From a virus: 43,239 nt of DNA. The stretch spans positions 1 to 43,239 of the IMG/VR virus record IMGVR_UViG_3300022188_000021, one strand, 5' to 3'. Under the pieces are notes generated by a model. It had not been told where the DNA came from. It worked only from the letters and a program-made list of their open reading frames with translations, and made no database searches. Numbering within the stretch: position 1 is the stretch's first letter; each line of letters opens with the position of its first letter. This document shows positions 13,296 to 22,081 of the stretch, piece by piece. Made by a program: the position numbers and the translations under genes.

Positions 13296-13939
13296 CTGTT
13301 TACAAAGTAACAGGAGAAGAAACTATTGCGGGCAGGGATTTGTCAGTATCTGACTATGATGCTGTCTTTGAGTTCTCTATTGCTTGTAATAACAGGAACA
13401 GGGTAGAGGAAGGTGATTTTCTCTCTTACAAACACAATCCCCGGCCTTGGGGACGGATAGTTTCCAAAAACTGCCTTATTCTGCCTGTGAAAAATATCCC
13501 TCTGGAAATAGCAACACAGTTGCTTGAACCGCTCTACAGTGACGGCAAAACACAGGCTGACATAGACGCACTGACTGAGCTTATTGATGATGAGATGCAC
13601 AAGCTGTGGGAAGCGTACGCTGTTGAAAAAGAGTTTGACGGGGAGATGGTCGGGTTTATCCCCCCTGAACGGCAGGAGGATTATAAAAAGGAAGCGCAGG
13701 AACTGCTTGCACAGTATCCCATGCCTTCAATTTTAAAAAAGCGGAGATACAAAATTCCGTTTGATAAACTGAAAAATTTTTATCCAACAATAGACCTGCA
13801 AATGCTGAGGGATGAAAAGGTGAAATATCAACCTTTTAAAATATATGAGCTTGCAGTGGATTGGAACATTTTGAAAAAGTATGTCTACGATAAAAGCAAA
13901 AGCGCAATAGCAAACTTTTTAACCACGGTGATTAAATGA
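13292..13939 (+). CDS. Hypothetical protein, unusually GC-rich
   Basis: A 215-residue protein starting at 13292, in ATGA overlap with the holin stop and behind a GGAAAGGG site. The frame extends further upstream, but only by running through the holin gene. No family is recognised. It has an N-terminal beta-rich part and helical middle and C-terminal parts. It ends in an ATGA overlap with the beta-helix gene, so these are translated together. Its codons are strikingly GC-richer (about half G/C in places) than the AT-rich neighbours, which suggests recent acquisition. It might assist folding or attachment of the next protein. Confidence 0.6.
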   Translation: MTVYKVTGEETIAGRDLSVSDYDAVFEFSIACNNRNRVEEGDFLSYKHNPRPWGRIVSKNCLILPVKNIPLEIATQLLEPLYSDGKTQADIDALTELIDDEMHKLWEAYAVEKEFDGEMVGFIPPERQEDYKKEAQELLAQYPMPSILKKRRYKIPFDKLKNFYPTIDLQMLRDEKVKYQPFKIYELAVDWNILKKYVYDKSKSAIANFLTTVIK

Positions 13940-14901
13940 GTAGTGCAATCAGACTTCCAACAGATTATAATGTAAGCACTTATGGTGCTTCTGGTTTTGG
14001 AAGAGATTATATAGAAGGTGAACTTTCAAATTGGGAAGCCGACACCGATTATGGCCTTGCTGGTGCAGGTATGGGCGAAGGGTTAGAAATTTATGCTGAT
14101 GCCCCTACTTATAACGATACAGTACGATTAAATGGTGCAACGACAAACGCTGATTATTTTAGATTTATAAGGCCAGCAGAAGGACATGAAGGAGCATTTA
14201 AATTTTCTGTGAGTGGTGTAAATTACTGTTTTAATATCTGGGAAAACTATTCACAGATACAAAATATTATTGTAACTGGTGATGGTAATCATGCTTTTTC
14301 GCTTTCAGTAGCTACTGGCTCTCGGTTTAATGCTTTTGTTAATTGTATTGCAGATAATTTTGAAGGCAACGGATTTACAGTTGGTATGAGTAAAGATGAT
14401 GGATATTTAATCAACTGTTTAGCTTACGGCTGTAATGTCGGTTTTTATTTTAAAAACACAACTTCATCTACATATTATCAATGGGCTTATAATTGTACGG
14501 CTGTAAAATGTGATTATGGCTTTTATTTAGAAAATAGTGGTGGAGGTGATTTATTTCTATATGCTAAAAATTGTATTTCAGAGCAGAACACTACAGCAAA
14601 TTGGGGAGGTGCACTTGGTAATCTCCATAGAATTACTTGCACTGATGGTGATGGTGTTCTTTTTAGAGACCCAGCAAACGATGATTATAGACTAAGCGCA
14701 GATGATACAGTAGCAAAAGACCAGGGTACAGATTTATCAGCAGACAGTGTATATGCTTTTGACGATGACCTACTTGGAGTCCAAAGGCCACAAGGTTCAG
14801 CATGGGACATAGGAGCTTATGAATATATAGAAACTACCACTAACAAAAGAAGAGGCATAAGAAACTTTGGATTTTCCCTAAGCGCTGATTGGAGAATTTA
14901 A
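13936..14901 (+). CDS. Right-handed beta-helix protein, probable tail spike
   Basis: A 321-residue protein of the pectate-lyase-like parallel beta-helix fold. Repeated short coils with asparagine/cysteine turns are visible (residues about 90-230: 'YSQIQNIIVTGDGNHAF', 'FVNCIADNF', 'LINCLAYGCNVGF', 'YNCTAVKCDYGF', 'AKNCISEQN'). It ends with 'QRPQGSAWDIGAYEY', the C-terminal motif found in many such repeat proteins. It probably binds or cuts a surface polysaccharide. Its place beside the lysis genes rather than the tail genes is slightly unusual. Catalytic residues cannot be assigned. Confidence 0.75.
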   Translation: MSSAIRLPTDYNVSTYGASGFGRDYIEGELSNWEADTDYGLAGAGMGEGLEIYADAPTYNDTVRLNGATTNADYFRFIRPAEGHEGAFKFSVSGVNYCFNIWENYSQIQNIIVTGDGNHAFSLSVATGSRFNAFVNCIADNFEGNGFTVGMSKDDGYLINCLAYGCNVGFYFKNTTSSTYYQWAYNCTAVKCDYGFYLENSGGGDLFLYAKNCISEQNTTANWGGALGNLHRITCTDGDGVLFRDPANDDYRLSADDTVAKDQGTDLSADSVYAFDDDLLGVQRPQGSAWDIGAYEYIETTTNKRRGIRNFGFSLSADWRI

Positions 14902-14902
14902 A

Positions 14903-15265
14903 ATGGCTAATACAATAAAAGCTACTAATAATTTCATAGAACTTTCATTAGATGGTTTAACTGATTTTGATGTAACTACTGACCTTGAAAATTTAGGATT
15001 AAATTTCAACGCTTCCAATGGCATTAGGGTTAGGAAAGTTATTTTTATTCCAAGTGCCGCTGGTGACAAGGTTGTGATAAGAGATACTCAAAACGGGCCT
15101 ATAATGTTTTATGCAACAGATGTGCTTGGGACTTATGATATTTTAAAAGATGATTATCGTGAAGATGGGAAAATTGACAGAGGGAAATTGGTAACTCCTT
15201 TCATTGATGCAAGTGAGTGTACGATAACTAATGCAAATCAGGCATTTGTTATCTTTGAACTTTAA
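14903..15265 (+). CDS. Small virion-like protein
   Basis: A 120-residue beta-rich protein (RKVIFIPSAAGDKVVIRD; TNANQAFVIFEL), similar in look to small phage decoration or tail-associated proteins, but with no firm family. It starts two bases after the beta-helix gene stop, and its TAA stop runs into palindrome copy 8. It lies between the spike-like gene and the portal, so a structural role is likely. Confidence 0.6.
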   Translation: MANTIKATNNFIELSLDGLTDFDVTTDLENLGLNFNASNGIRVRKVIFIPSAAGDKVVIRDTQNGPIMFYATDVLGTYDILKDDYREDGKIDRGKLVTPFIDASECTITNANQAFVIFEL

Positions 15266-15289
15266 GTTCGTTTAACGATTAAACAGACT
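15265..15289. repeat. 25-bp dispersed palindrome, copy 8
   Basis: Arms AGTTCGTTTAA and TTAAACAGACT around CGA. It begins in the stop codon of 14903-15265 and ends directly before the GGAG of the portal gene. Confidence 0.85.
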
Positions 15290-15301
15290 AGGAGACTCTA
15301 A

Positions 15302-17257
15302 ATGCCTTACATTGTGCATGGAGAACAGAACAAAAATGTAAATTGGAGTCTTTACAAAAATAAAGATTTCAACTACAAATATCCTGAAGGTTTAGACCTC
15401 AAACCTGGGAGTGAACTACATAATAAAATAAGAGATAAAATCTATGAAAGAGCTATCGTTTCAAGGAATGAAATCTCGAAACGTTTCGACTCATGGAATG
15501 AAATAGATAAGGTTTTAACTACTTACATAACCTTAGATAATGATGAAGAAGATATAAAAGACAAAGACCCAAGGAAACCTGTTTCAATCATTTTTCCTTA
15601 CAGCTATTCAATGATTGAGGCATTGTTAACTTATTTATCCCTAGCATTTTTTCAAGACCCTATCTTTCAATATGAAGCAGTAGATGATGAAGACACTGTA
15701 GGGGCAATGCTTCTTGAAATGGTGATAAGACTTCATTGTATTAAGACTAAAGTCCCATTAGCTATTCACACTGCCTTACGTGACGGTCTTGGGTATGGAG
15801 TAGGGATAGCAGTGCCTGTTTGGAAAACTGTTTATGGCAAGAGGTTAATAAAATCTGCAATAAACGTAGAAAATATCTTTGGAAACTCTGTTCATTACAA
15901 AAGAGTTCCTGTTCAAGATGTAATCTTTGAAGGCAATGGACTAAACAACATAGACCCTTATTCATGGCTTCCAGACCCTTCGGTTTCAAGTAATAATATC
16001 CAAGATGGGGAGTTCATAGGCTGGATTGACAGAGATAATTATATGAACCTTCTCGAAGAAGAATCTAATGGTGATGGAAGTATTTTTAATGTAAAATATC
16101 TGAAATTTAAAAAAGACAAAAGGTCAACTCTTGCAAAAGACCAAAGTAGGAGAGAGGAAAAGTTTGGTGGCTCAAGTAGAGACTCCATAGCTGGGCTAGG
16201 TGTAACTTCCCCTGTGGACATTATAAAGATGTATGTAAACCTTATTCCAAAAGAATGGGAGCTTGGAGATAGTGAATATCCTGAAAAATGGTACTTTGAG
16301 CTTGCAGCAGATGATGTAATCATCTCTTGTGAAAAGGCAGATTTCTATCATGGAATGTATCCGATAGCTGTAAATTCACCTGAGTTCGACGGCTATTCGA
16401 TTACACCTATAAGTAGAATGGAGATTCTCTATGGTTTGCAGCATACATTAGATTTTCTATTCAATAGTCACATTGAAAATGTAAGAAAAGCAGTAAACGA
16501 CATGTTCGTTGTTGACCCTTATTTAATAAACATCCTTGATGTAAAAGACCCAAAAAGAGCTGGGAGGTTAATAAGGTTAAGAAGGCCTGCTTGGGGAAGG
16601 GGAGTTAGTAATGCTATTGAACAACTTCAAGTAAATGATATAACAAGATTAAACATTTCAGATTCTGCCTACATAACTCAATGGATGGATAGAATAAGTG
16701 GTGCAGACCAGTCAATGCAAGGTGCATTAAGACTTTCAGGCCCTGAGAGGTTAACAAGTGCTGAGTTTCAAAGTACAAGAAGTTCTGCGATTTCAAGATT
16801 GAAAAGACTAGCGATGGTAATAAGTGTTCAATTCATGCAGGACATAGGGACTATGTTCGCAGCTCATACACAGCAGTTTATGTCAAAAGATACTTTTGTA
16901 CGTCTTGCAGGGCCTAGAGCTGAACAATTAACAAAGTTTTTCGGCTCAAAGACTGCGAAAGTATCTATCAATGACCTGGCTATAGACTACGATGTTATTG
17001 TCAGAGATGGTTCAATTCCAGGTAATGACTTCACTTCTGCATGGATAGAGATGTTCAAAGTAATAACTCAGTCACCTGAACTAATGCAAACATTTGATGT
17101 TTTTAAGATTTTCAGTTTCATAGCTCAGGAAATGGGTGCTAGGAATATAGAAGATTTTAGAAAAAATGTTCAGAATATTCAGACTACAACAATGCCTGAT
17201 GAGCAAGTGTTGAGGGAACAAGAAAAAGGAAACATAATTCCGGTAGGAGTACAATAA
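15302..17257 (+). CDS. Portal (head-tail connector) protein
   Basis: A 651-residue protein with the size and position expected of a podovirus portal: after the terminase and directly before scaffold and capsid. The alpha/beta wing, stem helix and crown order is plausible. The C-terminal stem/clip stretch reads 'RLTSAEFQSTRSSAISRLKRL' and then 'MQDIGTMFAAHTQQFM', a pattern I associate with portal proteins of this group. The dodecameric ring would hold DNA entry and, later, the tail. Function is assigned mainly by context and size. Confidence 0.8.
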   Translation: MPYIVHGEQNKNVNWSLYKNKDFNYKYPEGLDLKPGSELHNKIRDKIYERAIVSRNEISKRFDSWNEIDKVLTTYITLDNDEEDIKDKDPRKPVSIIFPYSYSMIEALLTYLSLAFFQDPIFQYEAVDDEDTVGAMLLEMVIRLHCIKTKVPLAIHTALRDGLGYGVGIAVPVWKTVYGKRLIKSAINVENIFGNSVHYKRVPVQDVIFEGNGLNNIDPYSWLPDPSVSSNNIQDGEFIGWIDRDNYMNLLEEESNGDGSIFNVKYLKFKKDKRSTLAKDQSRREEKFGGSSRDSIAGLGVTSPVDIIKMYVNLIPKEWELGDSEYPEKWYFELAADDVIISCEKADFYHGMYPIAVNSPEFDGYSITPISRMEILYGLQHTLDFLFNSHIENVRKAVNDMFVVDPYLINILDVKDPKRAGRLIRLRRPAWGRGVSNAIEQLQVNDITRLNISDSAYITQWMDRISGADQSMQGALRLSGPERLTSAEFQSTRSSAISRLKRLAMVISVQFMQDIGTMFAAHTQQFMSKDTFVRLAGPRAEQLTKFFGSKTAKVSINDLAIDYDVIVRDGSIPGNDFTSAWIEMFKVITQSPELMQTFDVFKIFSFIAQEMGARNIEDFRKNVQNIQTTTMPDEQVLREQEKGNIIPVGVQ

Positions 17258-17574
17258 TGAAAGAAATAAAAGTAAATGCTACAAAAGAGCAGATTGAAAG
17301 ATTTAAAGAATCTATCTTATGGCAAGATATAGTTAATGAACTATCTGCTTGGAAAAAAGGTTTTGAAATAGAACTTAAGTCAATAGTTGATGACGCAGCT
17401 GCTAATAATCCTTCAACTGCTTCTGTCCTCCTTCACATGGGAGACCTTAATGGAAGGTTAAAAGCTGTCGAATACATGATTGGGATATTAGACCTTTTTA
17501 TGATAATAATAGATGAACAGAACAAAGAAAAGGAAGATAAAAGTTTGGACAATGAAAGTTCGTTTAACGGTTGA
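17257..17574 (+). CDS. Small helical protein between portal and scaffold
   Basis: A 105-residue helical protein; ATG overlaps the portal stop (TAATG), so it is coupled to it. The central motif 'SVLLHMGDLNGRLKAVEYMIGILD' is typical of small phage proteins lying next to the portal. No function is known. Its stop TGA lies within palindrome copy 9. Confidence 0.65.
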   Translation: MKEIKVNATKEQIERFKESILWQDIVNELSAWKKGFEIELKSIVDDAAANNPSTASVLLHMGDLNGRLKAVEYMIGILDLFMIIIDEQNKEKEDKSLDNESSFNG

Positions 17575-17581
17575 ACAATCT
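17557..17581. repeat. 25-bp dispersed palindrome, copy 9
   Basis: Arms AGTTCGTTTAA and TTGAACAATCT around CGG. It contains the stop codon of 17257-17574 and precedes the AAGGAGGAG of the scaffold. Confidence 0.85.
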
Positions 17582-17600
17582 ATTTAAGGAGGAGATTAAA

Positions 17601-18488
17601 ATGGGAAACAGTGAAAATCAGGTAGACATTATGAACTCTTTTTTAAGCGCTATTGGGGAAGAGTCTTCGGAAGATGAAGGTAAGGAAGCTAAAGAGACTG
17701 AAGATGTTGAAGAGAAAGATGAGAAAAAAGGCGCAGAAACATCTGATGATGAAACCGGAGATGATGAAACTGATGAGACTGAGGATGATGAAACTGACGA
17801 TGTCAGTGATGACAATGATGAAGATGATGAGGATGAAACTTCGGAAGATGAAGAACAAGAGGATGATGAGGAAGATGACAAAGATGAAGTTATAGAGAAA
17901 CTTACTTCTAAAATAGAAGAGTTAACTAAGAAAATTGATAAATTAGAGAAAGGAGAATCTGAAGATGAAATCGAGGATGAAGAAGAGGAAGTAAATATCG
18001 AAGAACAAGACTTCTTCGACGACATAGATTTTGAAGAAGCTGCTGAGTCGAAAGAGGAGTTTAACAAAGTTTTAAACAAAGTTTATTCAAAGGGCATAGA
18101 AGATGCCTCAAAAATTGTTGTGGACAAACTTTTAAAAACTCTTCCTGGGACAATAAGGAGTAATGTAGAAACTATCATAAATTTGCGTGAGGCAAGTAAA
18201 AAATTCTATGAGGAAAATGAAGACCTTAAGCCTTTCAAGAATGTCGTTGCTGAGGTTTTTAAAGAACTTTCCTCTGAATATCCTGATGAGAGTTATCAGG
18301 AGTTATTGGAAAAAGTGGCAAAACGAGCTAGGAAAAAACTAAACATAAAAAATAAAAAGAAAAAAGAAAAAAGAGGCCCTAGACTTCCAGGAAAGAAGTC
18401 TAGTAAAAAATCTAAAACCACAAAGGAAAAGTCTAGCCCTGTTGAGGATGAACTAGATGAAATGAACAAACTTTTAGGGAGGAATTAG
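17601..18488 (+). CDS. Scaffolding protein
   Basis: A 295-residue protein starting at 17601 behind AAGGAGGAG. The N-terminal 120 residues are extremely acidic (runs of D/E), then a coiled coil (IEKLTSKIEELTKKIDKLEKG), a helical middle, and a basic C-terminus (NKKKKEKRGPRLPGKK). This acidic, coiled-coil, basic-tail layout immediately before the capsid gene is diagnostic of phage internal scaffolds: the basic tail binds the capsid protein, and the scaffold leaves before DNA packaging. Confidence 0.85.
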   Translation: MGNSENQVDIMNSFLSAIGEESSEDEGKEAKETEDVEEKDEKKGAETSDDETGDDETDETEDDETDDVSDDNDEDDEDETSEDEEQEDDEEDDKDEVIEKLTSKIEELTKKIDKLEKGESEDEIEDEEEEVNIEEQDFFDDIDFEEAAESKEEFNKVLNKVYSKGIEDASKIVVDKLLKTLPGTIRSNVETIINLREASKKFYEENEDLKPFKNVVAEVFKELSSEYPDESYQELLEKVAKRARKKLNIKNKKKKEKRGPRLPGKKSSKKSKTTKEKSSPVEDELDEMNKLLGRN

Positions 18489-18490
18489 TT

Positions 18491-18823
18491 ATGAGTCTTG
18501 AAAGAGGTTACGATAACCATGATAAAATAGTCGTTGATAAATACGCTGACCCAAGTGAAGATTATCAAATGACTACGAGGGATTACGTAGTAAGGGTAGA
18601 TGCAAGTTCTGCGGCTGTAACTGTCACACTTCCAAGTGTTTCAGAAACAAGAGGTAGAATCTATTCTATCTCAGCGGCAGATGCTTCTAATAACATCACT
18701 ATAACTGATAAAGGTGATAGTGAAGATTGGTCTGACTTGACTATGAGTACTAGTGGAGACCGAGTAGCACTCTACTCAGATGGCATGTACTGGCATGTAA
18801 TTAGTAGTGTCATCACTGTTTAA
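18491..18823 (+). CDS. Head-fibre/decoration-like protein
   Basis: A 110-residue beta-rich protein with 'YVVRVDASSAAVTVTLPSVSE' and 'YSISAADASNNITITDKGD', a repeat style seen in many phage fibre and head-decoration domains, ending 'MYWHVISSVITV'. It starts two bases after the scaffold stop with a GGAGG site and precedes the capsid gene, so it is probably displayed on the capsid. Inferred from composition and position. Confidence 0.65.
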   Translation: MSLERGYDNHDKIVVDKYADPSEDYQMTTRDYVVRVDASSAAVTVTLPSVSETRGRIYSISAADASNNITITDKGDSEDWSDLTMSTSGDRVALYSDGMYWHVISSVITV

Positions 18824-18859
18824 TTTAAACTAATGAACTGAAATTAGGAGGAAATAGTT

Positions 18860-20158
18860 ATGTTTCTAGGTATGCGTGGAACTGGTGATTGGGTAGATGG
18901 CCAAAGGCCTAAAAATTGGAGGCAGCAGATACTTTATCTTTATCCTAATGGGATGGCGCCTCTTACTGCTATGCTTTCAATGATGAGTAGTGAAAAAACT
19001 GATGACCCCGAGTTTTCTTGGTGGACTCAGGAACAAACTGCTGTCAGTGGTGCTGTTAGTGGAGTTTACACTGACCCAAGTCTTTCTACTGCTTACACAA
19101 GTGGCGGGGTAGCTGGTGACATTGTTTATGTCCAGATAACTACTGAGCTTGCAAAGCGGGTAAGGGCTGGACATCAGATACTCCTTCGTGATGCTTCTGA
19201 TTATCGAGTAGATGTTGTTGGAAAAGTTACCAATGTAACAAGGGGTTCAACAAACTCTGTTTTGGCAGTCAAGCTCCTTGAGGACGATGATAATTCTCCA
19301 GACAATGACCTGAGTGATTGTGATAACTTCAAAATCATTGGTAATATAAATCCTGAAGGTGGAGAAATGCCTGAGGCGATAGCCCTTAATCCTGTTAAGG
19401 TTTATAACTATACCCAGATATTTAGAACTCCACTTTCAATCACTCGAACTGCCAGAAAGACTAAACTTCGCACTGGTGAACAATATCAGAAAGCGAAGGC
19501 AGAAGCTCTTGAAATGCACTCTTGGGAGATGGAGCTTGCTTTTCTGTTTGGTATTAGGACTGAGAACATAGGTGACAATGGCAAGCCTGAGCGAACCACT
19601 ATGGGTTCTATCAACTTTATTCGTCAGTATGCTCCAAACAACTGTGATGACTTCACTCTTAATACTGACTATTCAGGCCAGACATGGGTTGCCGCTGGTG
19701 AGGACTGGTTTAAGTATAGGCTTGAACAAGTCTTTCGTCATGGGGCAGATGAGAAACTCTGTCTTTCTGGAAGTGGAGCTTTGCTTGGCGTAGATGCTCT
19801 TGCATCTAATAATGCTCAGATAAATCTCCAGCCGGCGCAGAAAACTTATGGAATGGACATTAGGACATGGATTACTCCTTTTGGAACTCTCCATATAAAA
19901 ACTCATCCATTGTTCAGTTATGATGCAACAACTCGTAACATGATGGTTATTCTTGAGCCGAAGGAACTTACTTATCGTTACATAGATGACACTACTTTCT
20001 ATGGCGAAAGTAAGTCTAAAGAACATCCTGAGGGTTACGGTAACAAACGTATTGATGGGACTTACGAGGAGTTCTTGACCGAAGCTGGTCTTGAGTTTGG
20101 TCTCCCACAGAAGTGCGCTGTTCTTAATGGCGTGGGACTTGATAATAATCTTACTTAA
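18860..20158 (+). CDS. Major capsid protein
   Basis: A 432-residue protein that follows the scaffold and has a strong TTAGGAGG site. The sequence resembles the SU10/DUF5309 branch of HK97-fold capsid proteins: an N-terminal arm, 'IRTENIGDNGKPERTTMGSI', 'GSGALLGVDALA', then 'YGMDIRTWITPFGTLHIKTHPLF', 'NMMVILEPKELTYRYI'. Codons are GC-richer, as expected of the most abundant virion protein. The gene is followed by a stem-loop that would separate it from downstream genes and allow its high dosage. Confidence 0.85.
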   Translation: MFLGMRGTGDWVDGQRPKNWRQQILYLYPNGMAPLTAMLSMMSSEKTDDPEFSWWTQEQTAVSGAVSGVYTDPSLSTAYTSGGVAGDIVYVQITTELAKRVRAGHQILLRDASDYRVDVVGKVTNVTRGSTNSVLAVKLLEDDDNSPDNDLSDCDNFKIIGNINPEGGEMPEAIALNPVKVYNYTQIFRTPLSITRTARKTKLRTGEQYQKAKAEALEMHSWEMELAFLFGIRTENIGDNGKPERTTMGSINFIRQYAPNNCDDFTLNTDYSGQTWVAAGEDWFKYRLEQVFRHGADEKLCLSGSGALLGVDALASNNAQINLQPAQKTYGMDIRTWITPFGTLHIKTHPLFSYDATTRNMMVILEPKELTYRYIDDTTFYGESKSKEHPEGYGNKRIDGTYEEFLTEAGLEFGLPQKCAVLNGVGLDNNLT

Positions 20159-20182
20159 AATCTCCTCCTTTTGAAAGTCCCT

Positions 20183-20223
20183 GAGCAGGCCTAGGGAAAC
20201 ATCAGAAACCTTGGGCCTGCTCT
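20183..20223 (+). terminator. Stem-loop after the capsid gene
   Basis: GAGCAGGCCTAGG pairs with CCTTGGGCCTGCTC with small irregularities, leaving a loop of about 13 bases. It is followed by TCTAAAAAC, so the T-run is absent. It is more likely an attenuator or mRNA-stabilising end than a full stop, which matches the need for more capsid than tail transcripts. Confidence 0.6.
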
Positions 20224-20244
20224 AAAAACTAAAGAGGTTAAAGA

Positions 20245-20967
20245 ATGAACTTGATTGAAATAAGAGAAAAATTCAAGGAACTTTCAGGCCGCTATGATTT
20301 AGTCAATGATGATAATTCAGATAATGGAGCTAATTTTTTCATAAATGAAGGTTCTAAGTATTTAGATAGACTTCATAAAAGTAAAAATTCCTGGACTTAC
20401 AATTTCCAGCCTCTTGCAGAAGGTGAGTATGTAATAAGTATTCCTTATTGTAGGGCAATTAGTAAAGTTATAGTTTCTTCAGACGAGAATGAATGGGAGG
20501 TAGAGAGAAAATCACTTGAGTATGTTTTAGGATATTATTTTCCTATTCAATCAAGTTATGAAAATGGAAAGCCTTCTTATTATGCTATTTCATTAGTTCA
20601 TCCAACTATGGGCGACTTTACTGGGTATAACACAGAGACTTTATTGACTGCAATAAGCTCTATTCATTCAGCTGATGGAAGAGAGTTTAATACTATAATA
20701 TTCAATGTTCCGGCTGAAGGTGATTTGACTGTAGCTATAAAAGGATTATTCTATTCACCACTTCTCATCAATGATGAAGATGTTAACTATTGGTCAGACG
20801 TTCATCCAATGCTTCTGGTCATGGCTGCTATTAGACAAACTGAGGTTTTAAACAGAAACATTGAAGGAATAAGAACTTGGACAGAATCTATAATGAATGA
20901 AATTAAGGGGATTGGCCAAGATTGGATTGAAGAAGAAAGTGCAACAGCTTTGAGAATGGAAGGTTAA
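20245..20967 (+). CDS. Head-tail adaptor protein
   Basis: A 240-residue protein just after the capsid. The N-terminal text 'MNLIEIREKFKELSGRYDLV' with 'ANFFINEGSKYLDRLHKS' is typical of the adaptor proteins that dock below the portal in podoviruses (functionally gp4/gp11-like). The C-terminal half is helical, with 'MLLVMAAIRQTEVLNRNIEG'. Preceded by AAAGAGG. Assigned by position and the N-terminal pattern. Confidence 0.7.
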   Translation: MNLIEIREKFKELSGRYDLVNDDNSDNGANFFINEGSKYLDRLHKSKNSWTYNFQPLAEGEYVISIPYCRAISKVIVSSDENEWEVERKSLEYVLGYYFPIQSSYENGKPSYYAISLVHPTMGDFTGYNTETLLTAISSIHSADGREFNTIIFNVPAEGDLTVAIKGLFYSPLLINDEDVNYWSDVHPMLLVMAAIRQTEVLNRNIEGIRTWTESIMNEIKGIGQDWIEEESATALRMEG

Positions 20968-20971
20968 AAAA

Positions 20972-21193
20972 ATGCCTGTTAAAATAACTAAATTAAAATC
21001 TGGAAAATATCGTGTTTCGACTCCTCATGGAGTTAAATCTAAAGGAACAACAAAGAAAAAAGCAATGGCTCAGAAAAGGCTTTTAAATGCCATAGACCAT
21101 GGTTGGAAACCTTCCAAAAAGAGAAAGAAAAGACATCATTCAGCTGAAGATGGAAGGTTTCTTGAAAGTAGAATAAACAAGTTCGTTCAATGA
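20972..21193 (+). CDS. Small basic conserved phage protein
   Basis: A 73-residue, strongly basic protein starting 'MPVKITKLKSGKYRVSTPHG' and containing 'KGTTKKKAMAQKRLLNAIDHGWKP'. This is a common small phage family next to adaptor genes, with unknown role and possibly DNA- or capsid-binding. The frame runs four bases after the adaptor gene, and its stop lies inside palindrome copy 10. Confidence 0.7.
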   Translation: MPVKITKLKSGKYRVSTPHGVKSKGTTKKKAMAQKRLLNAIDHGWKPSKKRKKRHHSAEDGRFLESRINKFVQ

Positions 21194-21204
21194 TTAAACA
21201 ATCT
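21180..21204. repeat. 25-bp dispersed palindrome, copy 10
   Basis: Arms AGTTCGTTCAA and TTAAACAATCT around TGA. It supplies the TGA stop of 20972-21193 and ends a few bases before the next ribosome site. Confidence 0.85.
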
Positions 21205-21217
21205 AATGGAGCGCATT

Positions 21218-21592
21218 ATGTTAACTGAGGAAGAAAAAACTGAAATAATTGACAAGGCAGTTGAAAAAGCACTTTTAATGTTACCTAAAGTTGTTGGTAA
21301 CTTAATGGCCGAACAGGCAGAGGTTGCAAAGTTGAATAAAGAACTTTATTCCAAAAATCCTGATTTCAAAGGGAATGAACAAGTTGTAAGGTCTGTAGTT
21401 GAACAAATCGATAGTGAAAATCCAGGCCTTAAGTATGAAGATATTTTGAAAAAATCTATTCCGATAATAAAAGAAAGAATTAAAACTTCTAATTCACTCA
21501 ATTTAGAAAATGTTTCTTCAAACATAAATAGGGATGTTTCAAGTTTGAAAATAGAAGATGCAAAAAGGCCTAGTTTGAATGGAGAGATTTAA
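21218..21592 (+). CDS. Hypothetical helical protein
   Basis: A 124-residue protein starting at 21218, where GGAG sits seven bases upstream; an in-frame ATG four codons earlier coincides with that site. Predominantly helical (EEEKTEIIDKAVEKALLML). No known family. The stop TAA abuts the start of the next gene (TAAATG), so the two are translated together. Confidence 0.6.
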   Translation: MLTEEEKTEIIDKAVEKALLMLPKVVGNLMAEQAEVAKLNKELYSKNPDFKGNEQVVRSVVEQIDSENPGLKYEDILKKSIPIIKERIKTSNSLNLENVSSNINRDVSSLKIEDAKRPSLNGEI

Positions 21593-22081
21593 ATGAACCT
21601 TTATGTTTTAAGAGGTGGAAAATTCACAGCTTCTTTCAATGCTAAGAGATTAGCATCTGGGTTGAGACATAGAAATGACAATGTTAGGAATAGTAACTTC
21701 TTAACAACATCTTTTGGCACTGTTGGAAAAGATGGAGTTTTGCAATCTCTTGATACATTAAGTAGGTTAACCACTGATGAAATAACAGACAGTTTTCCTT
21801 ATCCACAGATTTTTGCTTTAACTAATTTATGCATAGTCTGTGGAAAAACCTCTATCTACGAATTTGATGGAAGTTCGTTGGAACTTAAAATAGACAATCT
21901 TACCGAAGGTGATACTTGGACCTGCGTTGATTACTTTGATTTTGTATATTTAAGTAATGGAAAAATAGTTGTAACACGAGATGCTTTGAACAAGGAATAT
22001 TCAGTAGTTGATTCACTACCTGTTGCGAAATCTGCCTGCGACTTCAAGGGGCAAATGATAGTTGGAGGGCTTTACGAATAA
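21593..22081 (+). CDS. Tail propeller protein, N-terminal part
   Basis: A 162-residue protein of repeated beta-strand segments: 'DYFDFVYLSNGKIVVTRD' followed by 'VAKSACDFKGQMIVGG' and then an abrupt stop. I recall podovirus tail proteins in which this end is directly followed by a second half resembling residues about 140-420 of the 24249-25511 gene. The two may be parts of a former single tail protein. It ends in an ATGA-type overlap with the next gene. Confidence 0.6.
   Translation: MNLYVLRGGKFTASFNAKRLASGLRHRNDNVRNSNFLTTSFGTVGKDGVLQSLDTLSRLTTDEITDSFPYPQIFALTNLCIVCGKTSIYEFDGSSLELKIDNLTEGDTWTCVDYFDFVYLSNGKIVVTRDALNKEYSVVDSLPVAKSACDFKGQMIVGGLYE

Noticed and set aside
15265-15289. Dispersed palindrome as a promoter (TTGAAC as a -35 box)
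   Set aside because: Ribosome sites follow within a few bases of the right arm in many copies, leaving no room for a -10 box and leader.
17618-18079. Serine-rich minus-strand frame of 153 residues
   Set aside because: It is the complement of the acidic D/E-rich scaffold codons; it has no ribosome site and overlaps a certain gene.
21870-21886. AGTTCGTT followed by GGAACTT in the tail gene
   Set aside because: It matches only the outer eight bases of one arm and is within a coding sequence.
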